A DNA stretch of 64,000 nt from Cocos nucifera (lineage: Eukaryota; Streptophyta; Magnoliopsida; Arecales; Arecaceae): positions 124,001 through 188,000 of the forward strand of contig QRFJ01000485.1 of the NCBI GenBank assembly GCA_006176705.1. The letters are read 5' to 3'. Below are positions 21,547 to 33,796 of the stretch, in pieces; within the stretch, counting starts at the first letter, position 1; each line of letters begins with the position of its first letter. The notes under the pieces were generated by a model that saw nothing but the letters and a program-made list of their open reading frames with translations, searched no databases and had not been told where the DNA came from. The translations under genes and the position numbers were made by a program.

Positions 21547-23115
21547 TGATAAGTATCACAAATTTATTAATAAAAATATTAAAATATTAATTAATTAAAT
21601 TTTATTTAAAAAAATTAATACTTGTATTAATCTAAAATTGAAAATATTATCATCAATAGAAAGATCTCATTTTTTTGATCATAACAAAATAAATTTGGAG
21701 AAAAATGGATTTAAAATGAACCCTGTACAAATTTTCAAAAAAAAAAAGAAAAGAAAAAAAAGACTCAGCTAGCTCAAGCTGCCATGCCAATTCAATCAGC
21801 TCCAAAAGTCAAGCTGCAAAGCCAAGCCAAGCCAGCATGCCATCAAAGCCAACTCAGCCACAGAAGCAATCGGTCGGTCCATGAAACCAGGTGTGGACCA
21901 CTAGCTCAGCAACAACCAACGAATCATGAAGATACACGTGGTGGACTAAGACCCTTAAAGGGTTTACAGAAAATCTATCGCAGCTCATAGGGCATTTTGG
22001 TCTTTTCACTCGATGAAATGAGGTGCTGATTGGTTGTGGTGTGCGGTGAGGCTAGTCCACGCGGTCCATGGGAATAGTAAGTGTATGATTGGATGACTGT
22101 GATTGCTTGCGGTCAAGATCGGATGGCTGTGATGACTTTTGGGTTTAATTCAAACTCTATCAGCTTCATTGCACCATCCGATGGTAGCGCTCAACCCAAA
22201 CGATGATCCAACGGTCCATAGAGCTCCTGACAGTAATCCAAACACTCCTCATGCGATCAACGGCCTAATTTTCTCCATCAACGTGCAATCAATGGTAAAA
22301 ATTTAATCCGACCTGATTTGAACTGATACACATCCAATTTTGATGATTTTTGATCCATTGGATTTCTATTAAACGGTCAGATTTCACCAGACTTCACCAG
22401 ATTCATTCAGAAGCTATTTTAATCCAATTTTCATCAGGATTTCTTCCTATTTTGATGATTAAAATGTTTCTTAGTCCCACATTGCTTAGAAGAAAATCCT
22501 CCACTCCTCCTAGCTTTATAAAAAAGACCCCAGGCCTCTAGAAATTAATAGATCTGATCAGAGAGAAGCCAAGATACAGGGTGGAAGCTAAGCTCAGGGT
22601 TGAAGGTTGCTTCGAAGCAACAGTGCTAAGAAGAAGAGCCAGTCTTCTATGCCATCTCTATGCCTAAGCAAATCTGTAATCTCCTTCTAGTTTTCTTTTC
22701 TTTTTTCTTTTCTTTTTAATTTCTTATATTTAAATTCTAAATTTGAGTTTTAATTTCAATTTAATAAAGAAAGCTTTATTTTATTGCTCTTTTTGATTCT
22801 AGCTTTTTAAATTAATTATTCTAAATGCTCTTTAATTTTATTTCAAGTAGTCACTAAGATCTAAATAGTGAATCTTAGTACCAAGTTTATTTTTTTCACA
22901 TGATTTAAATTCTACTTTTATTTATAAATCTATTTTTTGACTTTAATTTTCTTTTCAAAAATTTTTATTTTCTTTTCTTTCAAAAATCAAAGATTTTAGA
23001 ATTAAATCATTGCCTCTTTGTGGATTCGACCTGACTCACTGCTCTCTTCATAACTTTTAATTATTTTAAGAAGCTGGATTAAACTAATAAACATGGTGTC
23101 TTAACGACAACATCA
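21547..23115 (+). repeat. Element G 5' LTR
   Basis: Begins TGATAAGTATCAC. The end is set only by the position of the PBS and a CA near 23112-23115, because no full partner LTR survives. About 1.57 kb. AT-rich at first (21560-21760), then a unique stretch with a TATA box. Confidence 0.7.
22516..22526 (+). promoter_or_regulatory. TATA box in the G 5' LTR
   Basis: TTATAAAAAAG within GCTTTATAAAAAAGACCCC, a classical plant TATA context, about 0.6 kb before the LTR end. Confidence 0.55.
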
Positions 23116-23129
23116 CGCTCTTATGAAGT

Positions 23130-23152
23130 TTTTGGCACCATTATCAAGGAAG
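23130..23152 (+). other. Primer binding site of G (decayed)
   Basis: TTTTGGCACCATTATCAAGG against the usual TGGCGCCGTTGCCGGGGA of aspartate-tRNA-primed elements. Several transitions have accumulated. Confidence 0.75.
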
Positions 23153-24142
23153 CATAAAAATTAAATTCTTGATTTCTTTGATTTTTCTTTTTATTACTAT
23201 TTACTAACTTTTCTTTATTTTGTAGAATAAAAAAAGTGAAGAAAAAAAAGAGAACAAAAAGATTAGGACAAAGAGAAAGCTTCAATCCTATTCGGTGAGA
23301 TCATTCCTAAACCCTAAATCTCTTTCTTATTTTTAATATTTATTTTATTTTTAAATTAATTAAAAATTATCTACTTAAAATCTAATTAAAAATCTCATGA
23401 CAAGAGTAGAAATCCTAACTGCTTAGAACATCCATCATATTAGTTTTTAATTTTAGTTTTGGTGATTGCTGGAGGCACGGTAAGCTTTTCAAAATTCAAT
23501 CAATTGCACGCATCTAGTTTAATTGCATAGAACCCCTTACTTAAAAATTTGAATGTGCATATCATATTGAATCAATTTAAGGGCACAACCCATTAAACAA
23601 GATAAGATGGATATTTGATCATCCTTCCTTGGCCCACAAACAACCAACCCTCATATTGCATTAACCCAAATCTTAATTTTTAAAATTAATTAGATGTCAA
23701 CCCTTAAGGATATTCGAGCTCAATAGGATAAGAAAATCTTAGAGTTGGATCAGATTCAAATTGATTAATTACTTGGTGTCTAAGGCAAGTGGTTCAAAGA
23801 AGGTGGTTTTCAATTGATTCCGTTGTCTGACCTGACCAACTCTATTGGTGTCTAAGAAAAGCAACAAGCATAATCTTGGTAGTTAGGAGCTGTCTAGATC
23901 TAGGATAACCTTTAGTTAGAATTGATTGACCAAATTAAAATTAATTCTTCTCTCCTTTTAGCTCTAGGACTCCTTAGGATCTTTCTTTAGAACCCTCTTC
24001 TTTCTTTCTCTCCACTTTTCTTTAAAAATAAAAAATAAAAAATAAAAAATAAAATAATAATAATAATAATTATAATTATAATAATAAAATAAATAAATAA
24101 ATAAATAAATATCTTGAACCATATATTGGGTTGCACTAGTAC
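23153..24142 (+). other. Element G leader, non-coding
   Basis: About 1 kb between PBS and gag with no usable frame. It ends with a simple-sequence tract at about 24025-24112 (AAAAAT units, then AAT and AAAT units). Confidence 0.6.
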
Positions 24143-25740
24143 ATGCACGGTAGAAGATCGCTTTTATCTAAGCTAGTTAAACCAAATTCTGAAATTGAAA
24201 GACCGATTCATATAAGACCAGATAATCAAATGGCTAGAAATCGTGAAGAACTACCTAGGCAGATAAAGGAATACTTTATTCCTTCCACCTACAATCCATC
24301 GACTTGCATCCACTTACCTGATATCCCTGCTAGCCACTATGAGATCAAGTCGACCACAATCTAGATGCTCCCCCATCTTTTTATGGAAACACCAATGAAG
24401 ACCCTTACAAACATCTAGATGAATTCTTAGAAATCTGCTCTACGATAAAAATTCAGAACTTTTTTGATAATGCTCTTAGACTGACCTTGTTCCCTTTCTC
24501 ATTAAAAGATAAAGCCAAGAACTAGCTTGGCACATTAGGAAGAATAATCCAAACATGGGTAGAGATGCAACATGAATTCCTTAAGAAATTTTATCCCATA
24601 GGATGAAACAATACCATGAGGTGAGCCATCATGGGATTTGCTCAGTTTTCAGAAAAACAAATTCATGAATTATGGGAAAGACTTAAGGAACTTCTTAGAA
24701 AGTACCCACACCATGGTCTATCTAAGTGGCAAATCGTACAAGCTTTCTATGAAGGTTTCGAAAATCAATACAAGTAGATGGTTGATGCATCCTGTGGAGG
24801 TGCATTTATAAGAAAAAGTGAGGATGAAGCTTATGCCTTATTTGAAACTTTAAGTGAAAACTCTATTAACCATGCTTCATTAATCTCTTATGAAAGATCA
24901 ATTTCTCAACAAAAATGGGCAAAAATTTATGAGATCAAAACTCCAGAATTTAATTCTAAGAAAAACTTGAACATAATAGCACAAAAATTAGATAAAGTCG
25001 ACCTTATTGTCCAAAAATTAGATCAATTCCTAAATCTAGGTCAACAATCTCTTGCACAATATACACCAGCTTCCAATTATCAGGAGATTCGCTCTATTTG
25101 TGCTAGCCCAACACATCATGTAAGTGAATGTTCTATGGTTGCATAATTACCACCTCTTATCCAAGAACAAGTCCAAGCTGCACAAGGTTACTTCAAACCA
25201 CTTAATGACCCATATTCAAATTCATATAACCCTGGTTGGAGAAACTATCTTAATTTCTCTTGAAAACCACAACAGACTCAGGCTCTGACCCAAATTCCAC
25301 CAATCCAAAATTATAAAAATAGGCTCTAGTACCAAAACTATGCCTATAATAAGGGTCAGCCTAATCAGTCTTCTCAGCTACCGCATTATAATCAGCCCTC
25401 ATACCCACCTCCTCAATAGACTAATCTAGCTGATGATAAATTCAATCAACTTCAATAATTAATTCTAAGCCAACAATAATCAATTCTGACCCAATAATAA
25501 TCAATCATCAGGCTAGAAGCTCAAATAGGATAATTAGCTAAGTCTAGCATAAGGAGAGAACCAGGTCAATTACCAAGCCAACTAATTGCAAATCCTAAAA
25601 ACAACCCACCCAATGTCTATTAACCACCTAGATTTACTCATCCATCTAACATCCCATCTAAGAATCCCAAATTAGAAAATGCCAAAGCATTATCTGAACT
25701 TAGAAATGGTAGGATTCTTAAGGACCCATACTAAGATCAG
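24143..25740 (+). pseudogene. Element G gag
   Basis: The start is the ATG of MHGRRSLLSK; an Athila gag often starts a little upstream, so this is provisional. A frameshift after 24361 leads into PHFYGN and EDPYKHLDEFLEIC (24370-24440), the conserved capsid helix region, then LFPFSLKDKAK. 24778-25146 is open (DASCGGAFIRKSEDEAYALFE). A zinc-like motif CASPTHHVSEC follows near 25105. Then comes a Q- and P-rich stretch to 25740. Stops are many, for example at 24775, 25144, 25261 and 25456. Confidence 0.8.
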
Positions 25741-26692
25741 GTGATAGAGGCTAGTACTGATGCTAGCCAAGATGAAAAATTGGAAGAAGAGATGAGTACT
25801 GAAACTAATCATATAGAAGAATCTGAGCATAGAACTGGTACTAACACCGATAAGATAGATAAAGGAAAGAAGAGAATAGAAGAATTATCTGAGATATATA
25901 AACCCAAAGTCTCGTTCCCTTGGGCCTTAGAAGCAGGCTCTTCCCGTAAAAAGCAAGGAGAATGCAATAAGGAGCTAATGGAACTATTTAAACAAGTTCA
26001 TATTAATTTATCCCTTCTTGATGCAATTCAACATGTCTCGACCTACGTTAAATTTCTTAAAGAACTCTGCACCCAAAAGTGTGAGCCACGAACCACCAAA
26101 AGAGTTATGCTGTCTGAGGATATAAGTACGGTCTTATTAAATCCAATACCTCAGAAAATGAAAGATCATGGTGCTCCCTTAATTTCATGTGTTATAGGAG
26201 GCATAACCTTTAACCGAGCATTACTAGATTTAGGAGCTAGTGTGAACCTACCTCCAACCTTGGTTTATGAAAAATTTGCGATTGGAGAACTAAAATCCAC
26301 ATCGATTATTTTGCAATTAGCTGATAGATCTATGAAAACACCACGTGGTTTGATTGAGGATGTTCTAGTTAGAATCCCATAATTTTAGGACGTCTATTCT
26401 TAGCGACTGCCAATGCCAATATCAACTATAAGACAGGAGCTATGGACATTTCTTTTAGAAATCAAAAAGTAAGAATTAATGTTTTTAATATCCTAAAGTA
26501 CACTCAAGAGGAGGAATACTATTTTATAATCAATCAGGTAGATGAAATAGTTGAATCTAATTCCTCCCTAGATTTACTACAAGATGATGAACCCACTGAA
26601 GAAACTCAAACCTAGGAAGTGAATGCCTTGCTTAATTCATCTCAACCATCACATTCATTACCTTGGTTAGTGAAAGTTGAGCCCTTACCCGA
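25741..26692 (+). pseudogene. Element G gag tail and aspartic protease
   Basis: A 213-codon open frame, 25741-26382, is the longest in G. An acidic linker (residues 1-60) is followed by a conserved helical region (PFPWALE-like, KQVHINLSLLDAI) and the protease. The protease motif ALLDLGASVNLPP replaces the usual DSGA-type triad with DLGAS, as is normal for Athila and Tat elements. A shift after 26382 leads into LGRPFLATANA-like sequence in another frame (26386-26420), then an acidic stretch to RT. Confidence 0.85.
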
Positions 26693-27777
26693 GTGAAAAT
26701 TGAACCATTACGTCCTTCAATTCAGGCCCCACCACAACTTGAACTAAAACCTTTGCCTGAATCACTTAAGTATGTATTTCTAGGATCAAAGAAAACCCTG
26801 TCGGTAATAATTGCTTCTAACTTAATTACTGAACAGGAAAATCAATTGGTAAATATTTTAAAAACATATAAGAAGGCCATAGATTGGACCGTCATCGATT
26901 TAAAAGGTATTAGTCTGTCAATATGCATGCACCATGTTTATAAAGAAGATAATGCCAAACCAACTCGAGAGATGCAAAGACGGCTCAACCCTAACATGCA
27001 AGAAGTAGTCAAGAAAGAGGTAATTAAATGGTTAGATGCTAGAATTATTTTTCCTATTTCTGACAGCCACTAGGTGAGTCCCACACAAGTTGTTCCAAAG
27101 AAATCTGGACTCATAGTTGTCCACACTGACCATGGGGACTTAGTGCCAACACGACTTTTCACTGGGTGGCGTGTCCGTAAAGATTATAGAAAACTTAATA
27201 CAACCATCTGAAAAGACCACTTCCCTTACCCTTTATTGATCAAATCCTAGAAAGACTAGCAGGCCAATAATACTTTTGCTTTTTAGATGGATACTCAGGA
27301 TATAATTAGATAGAAATCTACCTTGGAGATCAGAATAAGACCACCTTTACATGTCCTTATGGAATCTTTGCTTTCCGTAGAATGCCATTCGGACTATGTA
27401 ATGCACCTATGACTTTTCAAAGGTACATGATGTCAATATTTTTAGACATGATAGGAGATTTCTTAGAAATATTCATGGATGATTTTTCGATCTTTGGAGA
27501 ATCTTTTGAGAGTTGCCTCAACAATTTGAAGAAAATATTAAAATAATGTATTGAGGCTAATCTAGTTTTAAGCTAGGAAAAGAGCTACTTCATGGTTCAA
27601 GAGAGGATCCTTTTAGGACATATAGTATCTAAGAAAGGAATTGAGGTAGATAAAGCTAAAGTTGAACTAATTTCTAAACTTCTTCCTCCCACTTCTGTTA
27701 AATAAATTCGATCTTTTCTTGGCCATGTAGGATTCTATCATTGCTTCATTAAAGACTTCTCTAAAATTTCTGGTCCT
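26693..27777 (+). pseudogene. Element G reverse transcriptase
   Basis: 26693-27073 is open over the RT N-terminal region (WTVIDLKGISLSICMHH, KEVIKWLDARIIFPISDS). The palm follows with breaks: LDGYSGYN (about 27280), PFGLCNAPMTFQRYM (about 27385) and the catalytic FMDD at 27472-27483 with both aspartates present. Stops are seen at 27071, 27268 (QYYF read as stop), 27307 and 27544. A short unrelated-looking insertion, about 27125-27185, interrupts the start of the palm region. Confidence 0.85.
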
Positions 27778-28330
27778 TTGTGTAATCTACTCGCTAAGGA
27801 TGTTTCTTTTAACTTTGATGAAAATTATCTTAAAGCTTATGAAATCTTAAGAGAAGCTGTGATCAAAGCTCCAATCATACAACCTCTTGACTGGTCACTA
27901 CCTTTTGAAATTATGTGCGACACCTCAGACTTTGCCATAGGAGCTGTCCTGAGCCAAAGGGTAAACAAATGTCCTATGGTGATCTATTATGCTAGTAGAA
28001 CTCTGAATGAAGCACAAATAAATTATACCACCACTAAAAAAGAGTTGCTAGCTATAGTGTTTTCCCTAGAAAAGTTTAGATCATATCTATTAGGATTAAA
28101 AATCATAATTTACTCGGATCATTCAGCTTTAAGATACCTACTCTCAAAGAAAGATGCTAAACCATGATTGATTAGATGGATCTTACTGCTACAAGAACTT
28201 GATATTGAAATTTGAGATAAGAAAGGATCTAAAAATGTTGTAGCAGACCATCTATCTAGGATCCTAGTTAAAGATAGTGAACTTGTATCAATCAGCGAAT
28301 CTTTTTTGGATGAACAATTATTAGCAGTTT
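27778..28330 (+). pseudogene. Element G RNase H
   Basis: Open at 27778-28167: EIMCDTSDFAIGAVLSQ carries the first aspartate, NYTTTKKELLAIVFSLEKFRSYL the glutamate and YSDHSALRYLL the next aspartate. A stop at 28165 and another at about 28213 precede the NVVADHLSR tail. It would degrade RNA in the RNA-DNA hybrid. Confidence 0.85.
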
Positions 28331-29580
28331 CACACAGATATTGTCAATTACTTAGTCATAGGACAAATTTCTGATGGCTGGTCTAAGAATGAGAAGGATC
28401 GATTCTTTGCTCAAATCAAATATTATTTTTAGAAAGATCCTGATCTTTTTAGAATTTGTGCTGATCAAATCATTCGAAGAAGTGTTCTTGAGTCTGAACA
28501 GTTGAGTATCTTACAATTCTGTCATACCCTTGCTTGTGGAGGATATTTTTTTGGATGAAAAACTACGACCAAAGTATTGCAGAGTGGTTTTTATTGGCCA
28601 ACATTATTTAAGGATGCCTATACTTTTAGCCAGGAGTGTCTTAAGTGTCAAGCCTTAGGAAATATTTCAAAGAAAGACATGATGCCTTTAAACCCCATCT
28701 TAGTAGTAGAAATTTTTGATGTGTGGGGAATTGATTTTATGAGATCTTTTCCACCTTCTAATGGATTTGAATATATTTTGGTGGCTGTTGATTATGTTTT
28801 TAAATGGATTGAAGCAATAGAAACATGAACCAATGATCATAAAGTAGTCTTAAAATTTGTTTAGAAGAATATCTTTTCTAGGTTCGGATTTTCACATACT
28901 ATCATTAGCGATGGAGGTACCCATTTCACAAACCACTAATTCCAAACTTTATTACGAAAATATGGGATAACACATAAGATAGCTACACCATACCATCTGC
29001 AAACAAGTAGCTAGGTAGAAGTATCTAATAGGAAAATTAAGAATATCTTATGAAAGACTATTAGGCTTGATCGAAAAGATTGGTCAGATCAATTAGATGA
29101 TGCATTATGGGCCTATAGGATACCTTATAAAATCCCTATTGGAATATCTCCCTATAGATTAATCTATGGAAAAGCATGTCACCTTCTGGTAGAACTTGAA
29201 CATAAAGAATATTGGACAATAAAATAATTAAATTTTAATTTAAATCAAGCTAGTTCCAATAGGATGTTATAATTGAGTGAATTAGATGAATTAAGGCAAG
29301 AAGCTTATGAAAATTCAAAAATCTATAAGAAGAAAATGAAAGCCTTCCATGATAAACATATTTCAAGTAAAATCTTTAAACAAAATCAACAAGTCTGATT
29401 ATTTAACTCAAGGCTTCGATTATTTCCTAGAAAATTAAAATCCAGATGGGATGGACCTTACATAGTTAATCACGTATTCCCACATGGTGCAATTAAACTC
29501 TATGATCCTAGAACTAGAAATTTCTTTAAGGTAAATGGTCAAAGGCTTAAACCATATATCGAAGGGATATCATTAAATTA
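28331..29580 (+). pseudogene. Element G integrase
   Basis: The zinc-binding N-terminal part spans FCHTLACGG ... CLKCQ (28516-28650). The catalytic core has VWGIDFMRSF (28577-28828 frame), IISDGGTHF (about 28897) and a Glu in VEVSNRKIKN (about 29015), so the DDE residues are visible. The C-terminal part has FNSRLRLFPRKLKSRWDGPY-type wording and ends VNGQRLKPYIEG near 29560. Stops interrupt it at 28555, 28827, 28861 and 29008. Confidence 0.85.
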
Positions 29581-30669
29581 AAATATTGATCAAGTACAAT
29601 TAGCAGACCCATAATGAATTAAATTGCATTATGTCTGGCTGAAGATAATAAACATAGTGCTTGTTAGGAGGCAACCCAATATTTCTTGAATCTAATTTAT
29701 TTTTTTTAGGCTAACCTAGAAGAGGATCAAAAGCTTCAAGACCCATGCTGAATGTATAAACATAATTTACATCCTTCTATTTTTTTTCCTCTCCATTAAG
29801 GATAATATCAATTAAGTTGGAGGGTATGAAAAAAAAATTAAAAATTTTTGAAAATTAAATTAAATTTCAAAATTATTTTGAAAAATCTTTTGGATAAACC
29901 ATATTTCAGAAAAGAAAATCTTAAGCAAAATAAACTATAAAAAATAATAAAGTCAGAAAGTATTAGCTAATAATAGTAGCGAGTTAAGAAGTAGATTACT
30001 TGGTCAGATCAGTAGCAACCTGCTTAGGTCATTTAAAGGCTAACAGCACTTTCAATTGCACATGCACACTAATGAAGCAAAGTAGGTATTAATTATAAGG
30101 CTAATTGATGATTCAATTATCACTAAAAATTGGTGGTTTATATATAACTCAATTAAAGAAATTTGAATTTAAGGAAAGAGCTAACTGCTTAAAATAAAAA
30201 GTGCAAAACACAGAGTATATGTGGATTACCCTAAACTTAGTAACTGAATCTTTGCACCTAAGTCAAGTGTGGAAGTTCACATCAAATGGTGAAGGAAAGG
30301 CCAGGATGCTCAGCAAAATTGTTAAAAAAAAAAGGGCAGTGTGAAAGTTACCTTAATTCATGCACTTAACTTGGGAGTATATAGAAAATTAATCAAAAAT
30401 AGGTGATAAAAGAAGACTCAATTGTCCTTTAAATTAACACCCAAATTCTAAGTTAGTATTCACAAACATAAGTGCTAAAAATTTTTAGATGAACTCTAAG
30501 AAAGTTTCTGACTAATCTGACCACAAAATTTACTTATGAAACTTAATACTTAGTTACTGATACTGACTAAACTTTTGAACTTCAATCCTAGACCTATTTT
30601 TGTGAAAGAGGATCATAATGAAATATGATGATTAATACTGATATAACATTGCTAAGGGACTAGCAATGA
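29581..30669 (+). other. Element G region between integrase and PPT
   Basis: 1.1 kb without an open frame. It contains CTTGTTAGGAGGCAACCCAA (29659-29678), typical just after pol in this lineage. An extra PPT-like copy AAGTTGGAGGGTATG lies at 29814-29828. I see no env-like gene, signal peptide or membrane segment. Confidence 0.65.
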
Positions 30670-30691
30670 GTAAGTTGGCGGGTGTGATAAG
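30670..30691 (+). other. Element G PPT and 7-base stub of its 3' LTR
   Basis: GTAAGTTGGCGGGTG followed by TGATAAG, the first seven bases of the G LTR as at 21547. Copia-B2 is inserted right after (TGAAGG at 30692), with ATAAG as its candidate TSD. Confidence 0.8.
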
Positions 30692-32679
30692 TGAAGGAAC
30701 CAGATCTAGAATTTCACGGATAGATCTTGAAACTTTTTCAAGATCATGCAGGGAAAGACTTAAATAAATTAAATATTTATTTAAATAAACATATAAACAC
30801 CTAGATCTCAAATCAATTACATGATCAAAGCATGATATTAAATCAAAAATTAAAATTAAACAAGAAAGAAAAGATTGATCAAATCAACCTAGATCTACAC
30901 TACATTAAATGTAGGTATGAAGCTAATAGATCAGATCTATTACTAACTTGCTGATCTAGACTTGAGGATGAAGTCATGAGCCACACATGTGTCCTCTAGG
31001 AGTCATCCACATGAGTCCACGAACACAATCAGAGATCCTGATATAGAAAATCAGCACAGTATGCTAGCACTATGCTGATCTCTCTTCGATGGTTGATCCG
31101 ATGCTTTCTTCTTTAAAACTAGAATACACCAAAATATCAAAAGAAAAGAGAAAGATTTGTGATTCTGAGACACTTCTCAAAAGCTCACAAAAAGAGAGGA
31201 AGAGATCTAGAACAAAAATCCTAGAAGAAGACCCTCTTTTTCTTCTTTGTTCTTTTTCTAGACATCCTAATTTGTGTTTTCAATATCTCAATGACCTAGA
31301 TGAATTTTTCTTTGATTTTTCTACACTAAAGAGGCATCTCAAATGTCTACAATCCATGGAAATTTTAGTAAAAAACTCTCTTTAAATAAAGAGATATGTA
31401 GAATCCAAGTTAGGTCAAAAACCTAGACTAGAAAGGACCAAATAAGGGAAGTTGTTGGGGTGCCCAACTCTTGGACGCCCCCACCTTTTTTTCTATCATG
31501 GACCAGCAAATAGGGGTGCACAAAATAGTCCTCTTTTACCATGAAAATAAAAGAAAATAAGGAAGGATGGATCGACACACTTATGGAAAGAGTTTTGGTT
31601 AATAAGGATTCTATCTCGTAGAATCCTTAAGCAAAACTAATTCTCCTTTTGACTTAATCTTCCAACAAACTTCCATATGAGAAAAAGGAAGAGAGAAGGG
31701 AGGCATGAGAAACCTTTGGGCATGGAGATTATTCACATAAAAATATAAAGAGAAAAGGATGGGGCGTGAGGATTAGGTGGTGCAAGGAATAGGGAATCCT
31801 AGTCACATTAGAACTCTTGTTTTGACTTGGTCAAACAAGGTCTTTTAACCAAATAAAAATAAGAGTAAATCAACCCAATTAAATAATGCGCTAATCTAAT
31901 TAAATACTTAATTAAACTAGATTAAATTATATTTAATTTTAATTTAATATTTTAATTAAATTAAAAAATTGGGTTGACCCGAGTCCTAGTTACACTAGGA
32001 CTAGTTCTTCCTTGCACTTGGCTTATCCAATAAATTAATTGGACTTAATCTAATCAAGCCCAAACCAAATCTAATTAAATCATATCTAATTATACTTAAT
32101 TAATTAATTAAATTAAGTTAATTAGCAATCAAATTGCTAATCGATCCTCCTGCAACACTTGCACTAGGTTAAACACCAATCATATTGATTGTTTAACCCT
32201 AAAATGATTCTAAATCGCTGATCAACCATCCGATCGAAATATGAACTCTAATGTGTGTGACCTCATAGGTCCAAACCTGAGTCAGTAGTATAGAAATAAA
32301 TTTTTATATCAATCAAAGTAACCATCTAGCAATGATATCCGACGATCGGATAGGTCAAAAGGTGTAGAACACCATCCTTAGAACCCATGCGAATATAGTT
32401 TCCATATAATTCATCCCCTTGACCATAATGCTTGTAGGAAACCATAGAGTTCAACTGTCAACTCTGATCAGGTTGTCCACATTATATTTCAAAATATCAA
32501 ATCCATCTGATGGATTACCCTGGCCAAGATTTTGTTACATTAAAATACAGTGATACATTCTTCTCCAACTCTTGGAGTGGTCAATTCCATCTTGATCACA
32601 CTCTGACTTCACAAGTACTTGACTATGCTCAGAAGTCTTCCATTGTTGAATTAGAATTTTAGTTAGTCCGGTGCCAAAG
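30692..32679 (-). repeat. Copia-B2 3' LTR, outer segment
   Basis: Plus strand starts TGAAGGAACCAGATC. It contains the TTTAAA core at about 31375-31394. It ends with the first CAAAG of the X TSD. With 40620-41084 it gives about 2.45 kb. A 98-codon frame at 31089-31385, antisense to the element, is noted in the findings but is not called as a gene. Confidence 0.85.
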
Positions 32680-33310
32680 TGTTGCCCAGATAGACAACCC
32701 AAGAGGGGGGGGGAGTGAATTGGATTTGCAAAAATTAAAACATATATGTATAGTGCTAAATGATTAAAACCTAAGTGAATCAAATGTAAGAGCAAATAGA
32801 AGATACAATTAAGAGCACACACACAAACAAAAAAATTTTATAGTGGTTTGGTGCTCTTCCAGCACCTACGTCCACTCTCCAAGCACACTCTTGGGAATTT
32901 TATTATAATCCCGCAAGATTACAGTCGAATAATTTTTTTGTGCTCACTATCCAAAAACTCTGTTGGTTTTTTTCTAGGTTCACCAACCATAACCCTTACA
33001 AGAATTAGATGAATTAATCTGAATAAATAGAGGGAAGAAAAAGCTCCAAAACCCAAGTTTTAGCCCCTACTAAAACCAAGTACATGGAAAGAGAAAAAGA
33101 AATTTTACAACTCGAAATGCCCCTTTGAATGAGCAAAAAAGTTATCCTTGCAGTTCATTGAAAGCCTCTTTGAATGTGTGGAGTTAATACACTTGAGGAT
33201 TCTTCAAAGTTTGAGAGAACAGATTGATTGGAGATTGGATATTCGTTCAAGAATAGAGTGTGCTTTTCTTTCTCTTATTTTTCTCTTCTTTTGAAAAATA
33301 ATCTTTCTTC

Positions 33311-33320
33311 CTTTTATATC
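33311..33320 (-). promoter_or_regulatory. TATA box, X 3' LTR
   Basis: Reverse complement GATATAAAAG, about 130 bases downstream of the palindrome array in element direction. The partner is at about 39949-39957. Confidence 0.6.
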
Positions 33321-33453
33321 TCTAGCATTTTCTTTTTCTGCTGATGATTGGAGTTTAGAAAAAATAAAATCTGATCGTTGGAGAGCAGCAACTAGCCGTT
33401 GGAATGAAAAAATCTAATCTGGAATAACCCATCAAAAAGCTGTCGCCGTGTCT

Positions 33454-33796
33454 CGAGACCTCTCGATTTGTCTCGAGACGTCTCGCCAAGTTACGAGGCC
33501 TCTCAGATTGATTAGGAGAGCTCTCATCTTCAGTTGCATAAAAAATCATCTTTGTAAAAAAAATGGTTCATCTGAGATCGAGACATCTCAATTCTAAACA
33601 AGACATCTCATTGGTATCACGAGACCTCTCAGAAATCCTACGAGACCTCTCGCTCTTAGAGCACAGAAACTAGATTTCTATCACCTAAGATCGAGATGTC
33701 TCGAGATTCACTCGAGACTTCTCGAAATCTAGCTAGAACTGCGTTTGCTGCATGCCAGTCCACTCGAGAGCTCTCAAAAAAATCTGAGACATCTGA
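33454..33796 (-). repeat. Array of 12 palindromes CGAGANNTCTCG in X 3' LTR
   Basis: Starts of the 12-base units: 33454, 33474, 33494, 33515, 33579, 33599, 33620, 33641, 33692, 33713, 33764, 33785. The second is a perfect palindrome, CGAGACGTCTCG. Neighbour spacings are often 20-21 bases, about two helical turns. The array lies upstream of the TATA box, that is in U3. Confidence 0.9.

Larger units (their letters stand above)
21547..30691 (+). mobile_element. Element G, Athila-like Ty3/gypsy retrotransposon
   Basis: LTR start TGATAAGT at 21547 is repeated after a PPT at 30685. Internal order is gag, protease, RT, RNase H, integrase, which is gypsy order. The PBS resembles the aspartate tRNA site used by Athila and Tat elements, and gag (FYGNTNEDPYKHLDEFLEIC) and protease (LDLGASVNL) match the Athila style. 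No env-like frame is seen. Only seven bases of the 3' LTR remain before Copia-B2. Left flank TACAT (21542-21546) is the candidate TSD; its partner is lost. Confidence 0.85.

Noticed and set aside
21784..21990. 68-codon frame near the start of the G LTR
   Set aside because: No domain, Q- and S-rich by base composition, and located in U3 of a gypsy LTR.
29581..30684. env-like gene of element G
   Set aside because: No frame above about 60 codons, no signal peptide or membrane segment; only non-coding sequence and PPT-like tracts.
33454..33796. CRISPR-like array in the X LTR
   Set aside because: Units are short palindromes without constant-length spacers, in both LTRs of a plant retrotransposon, so they are promoter repeats rather than CRISPR.
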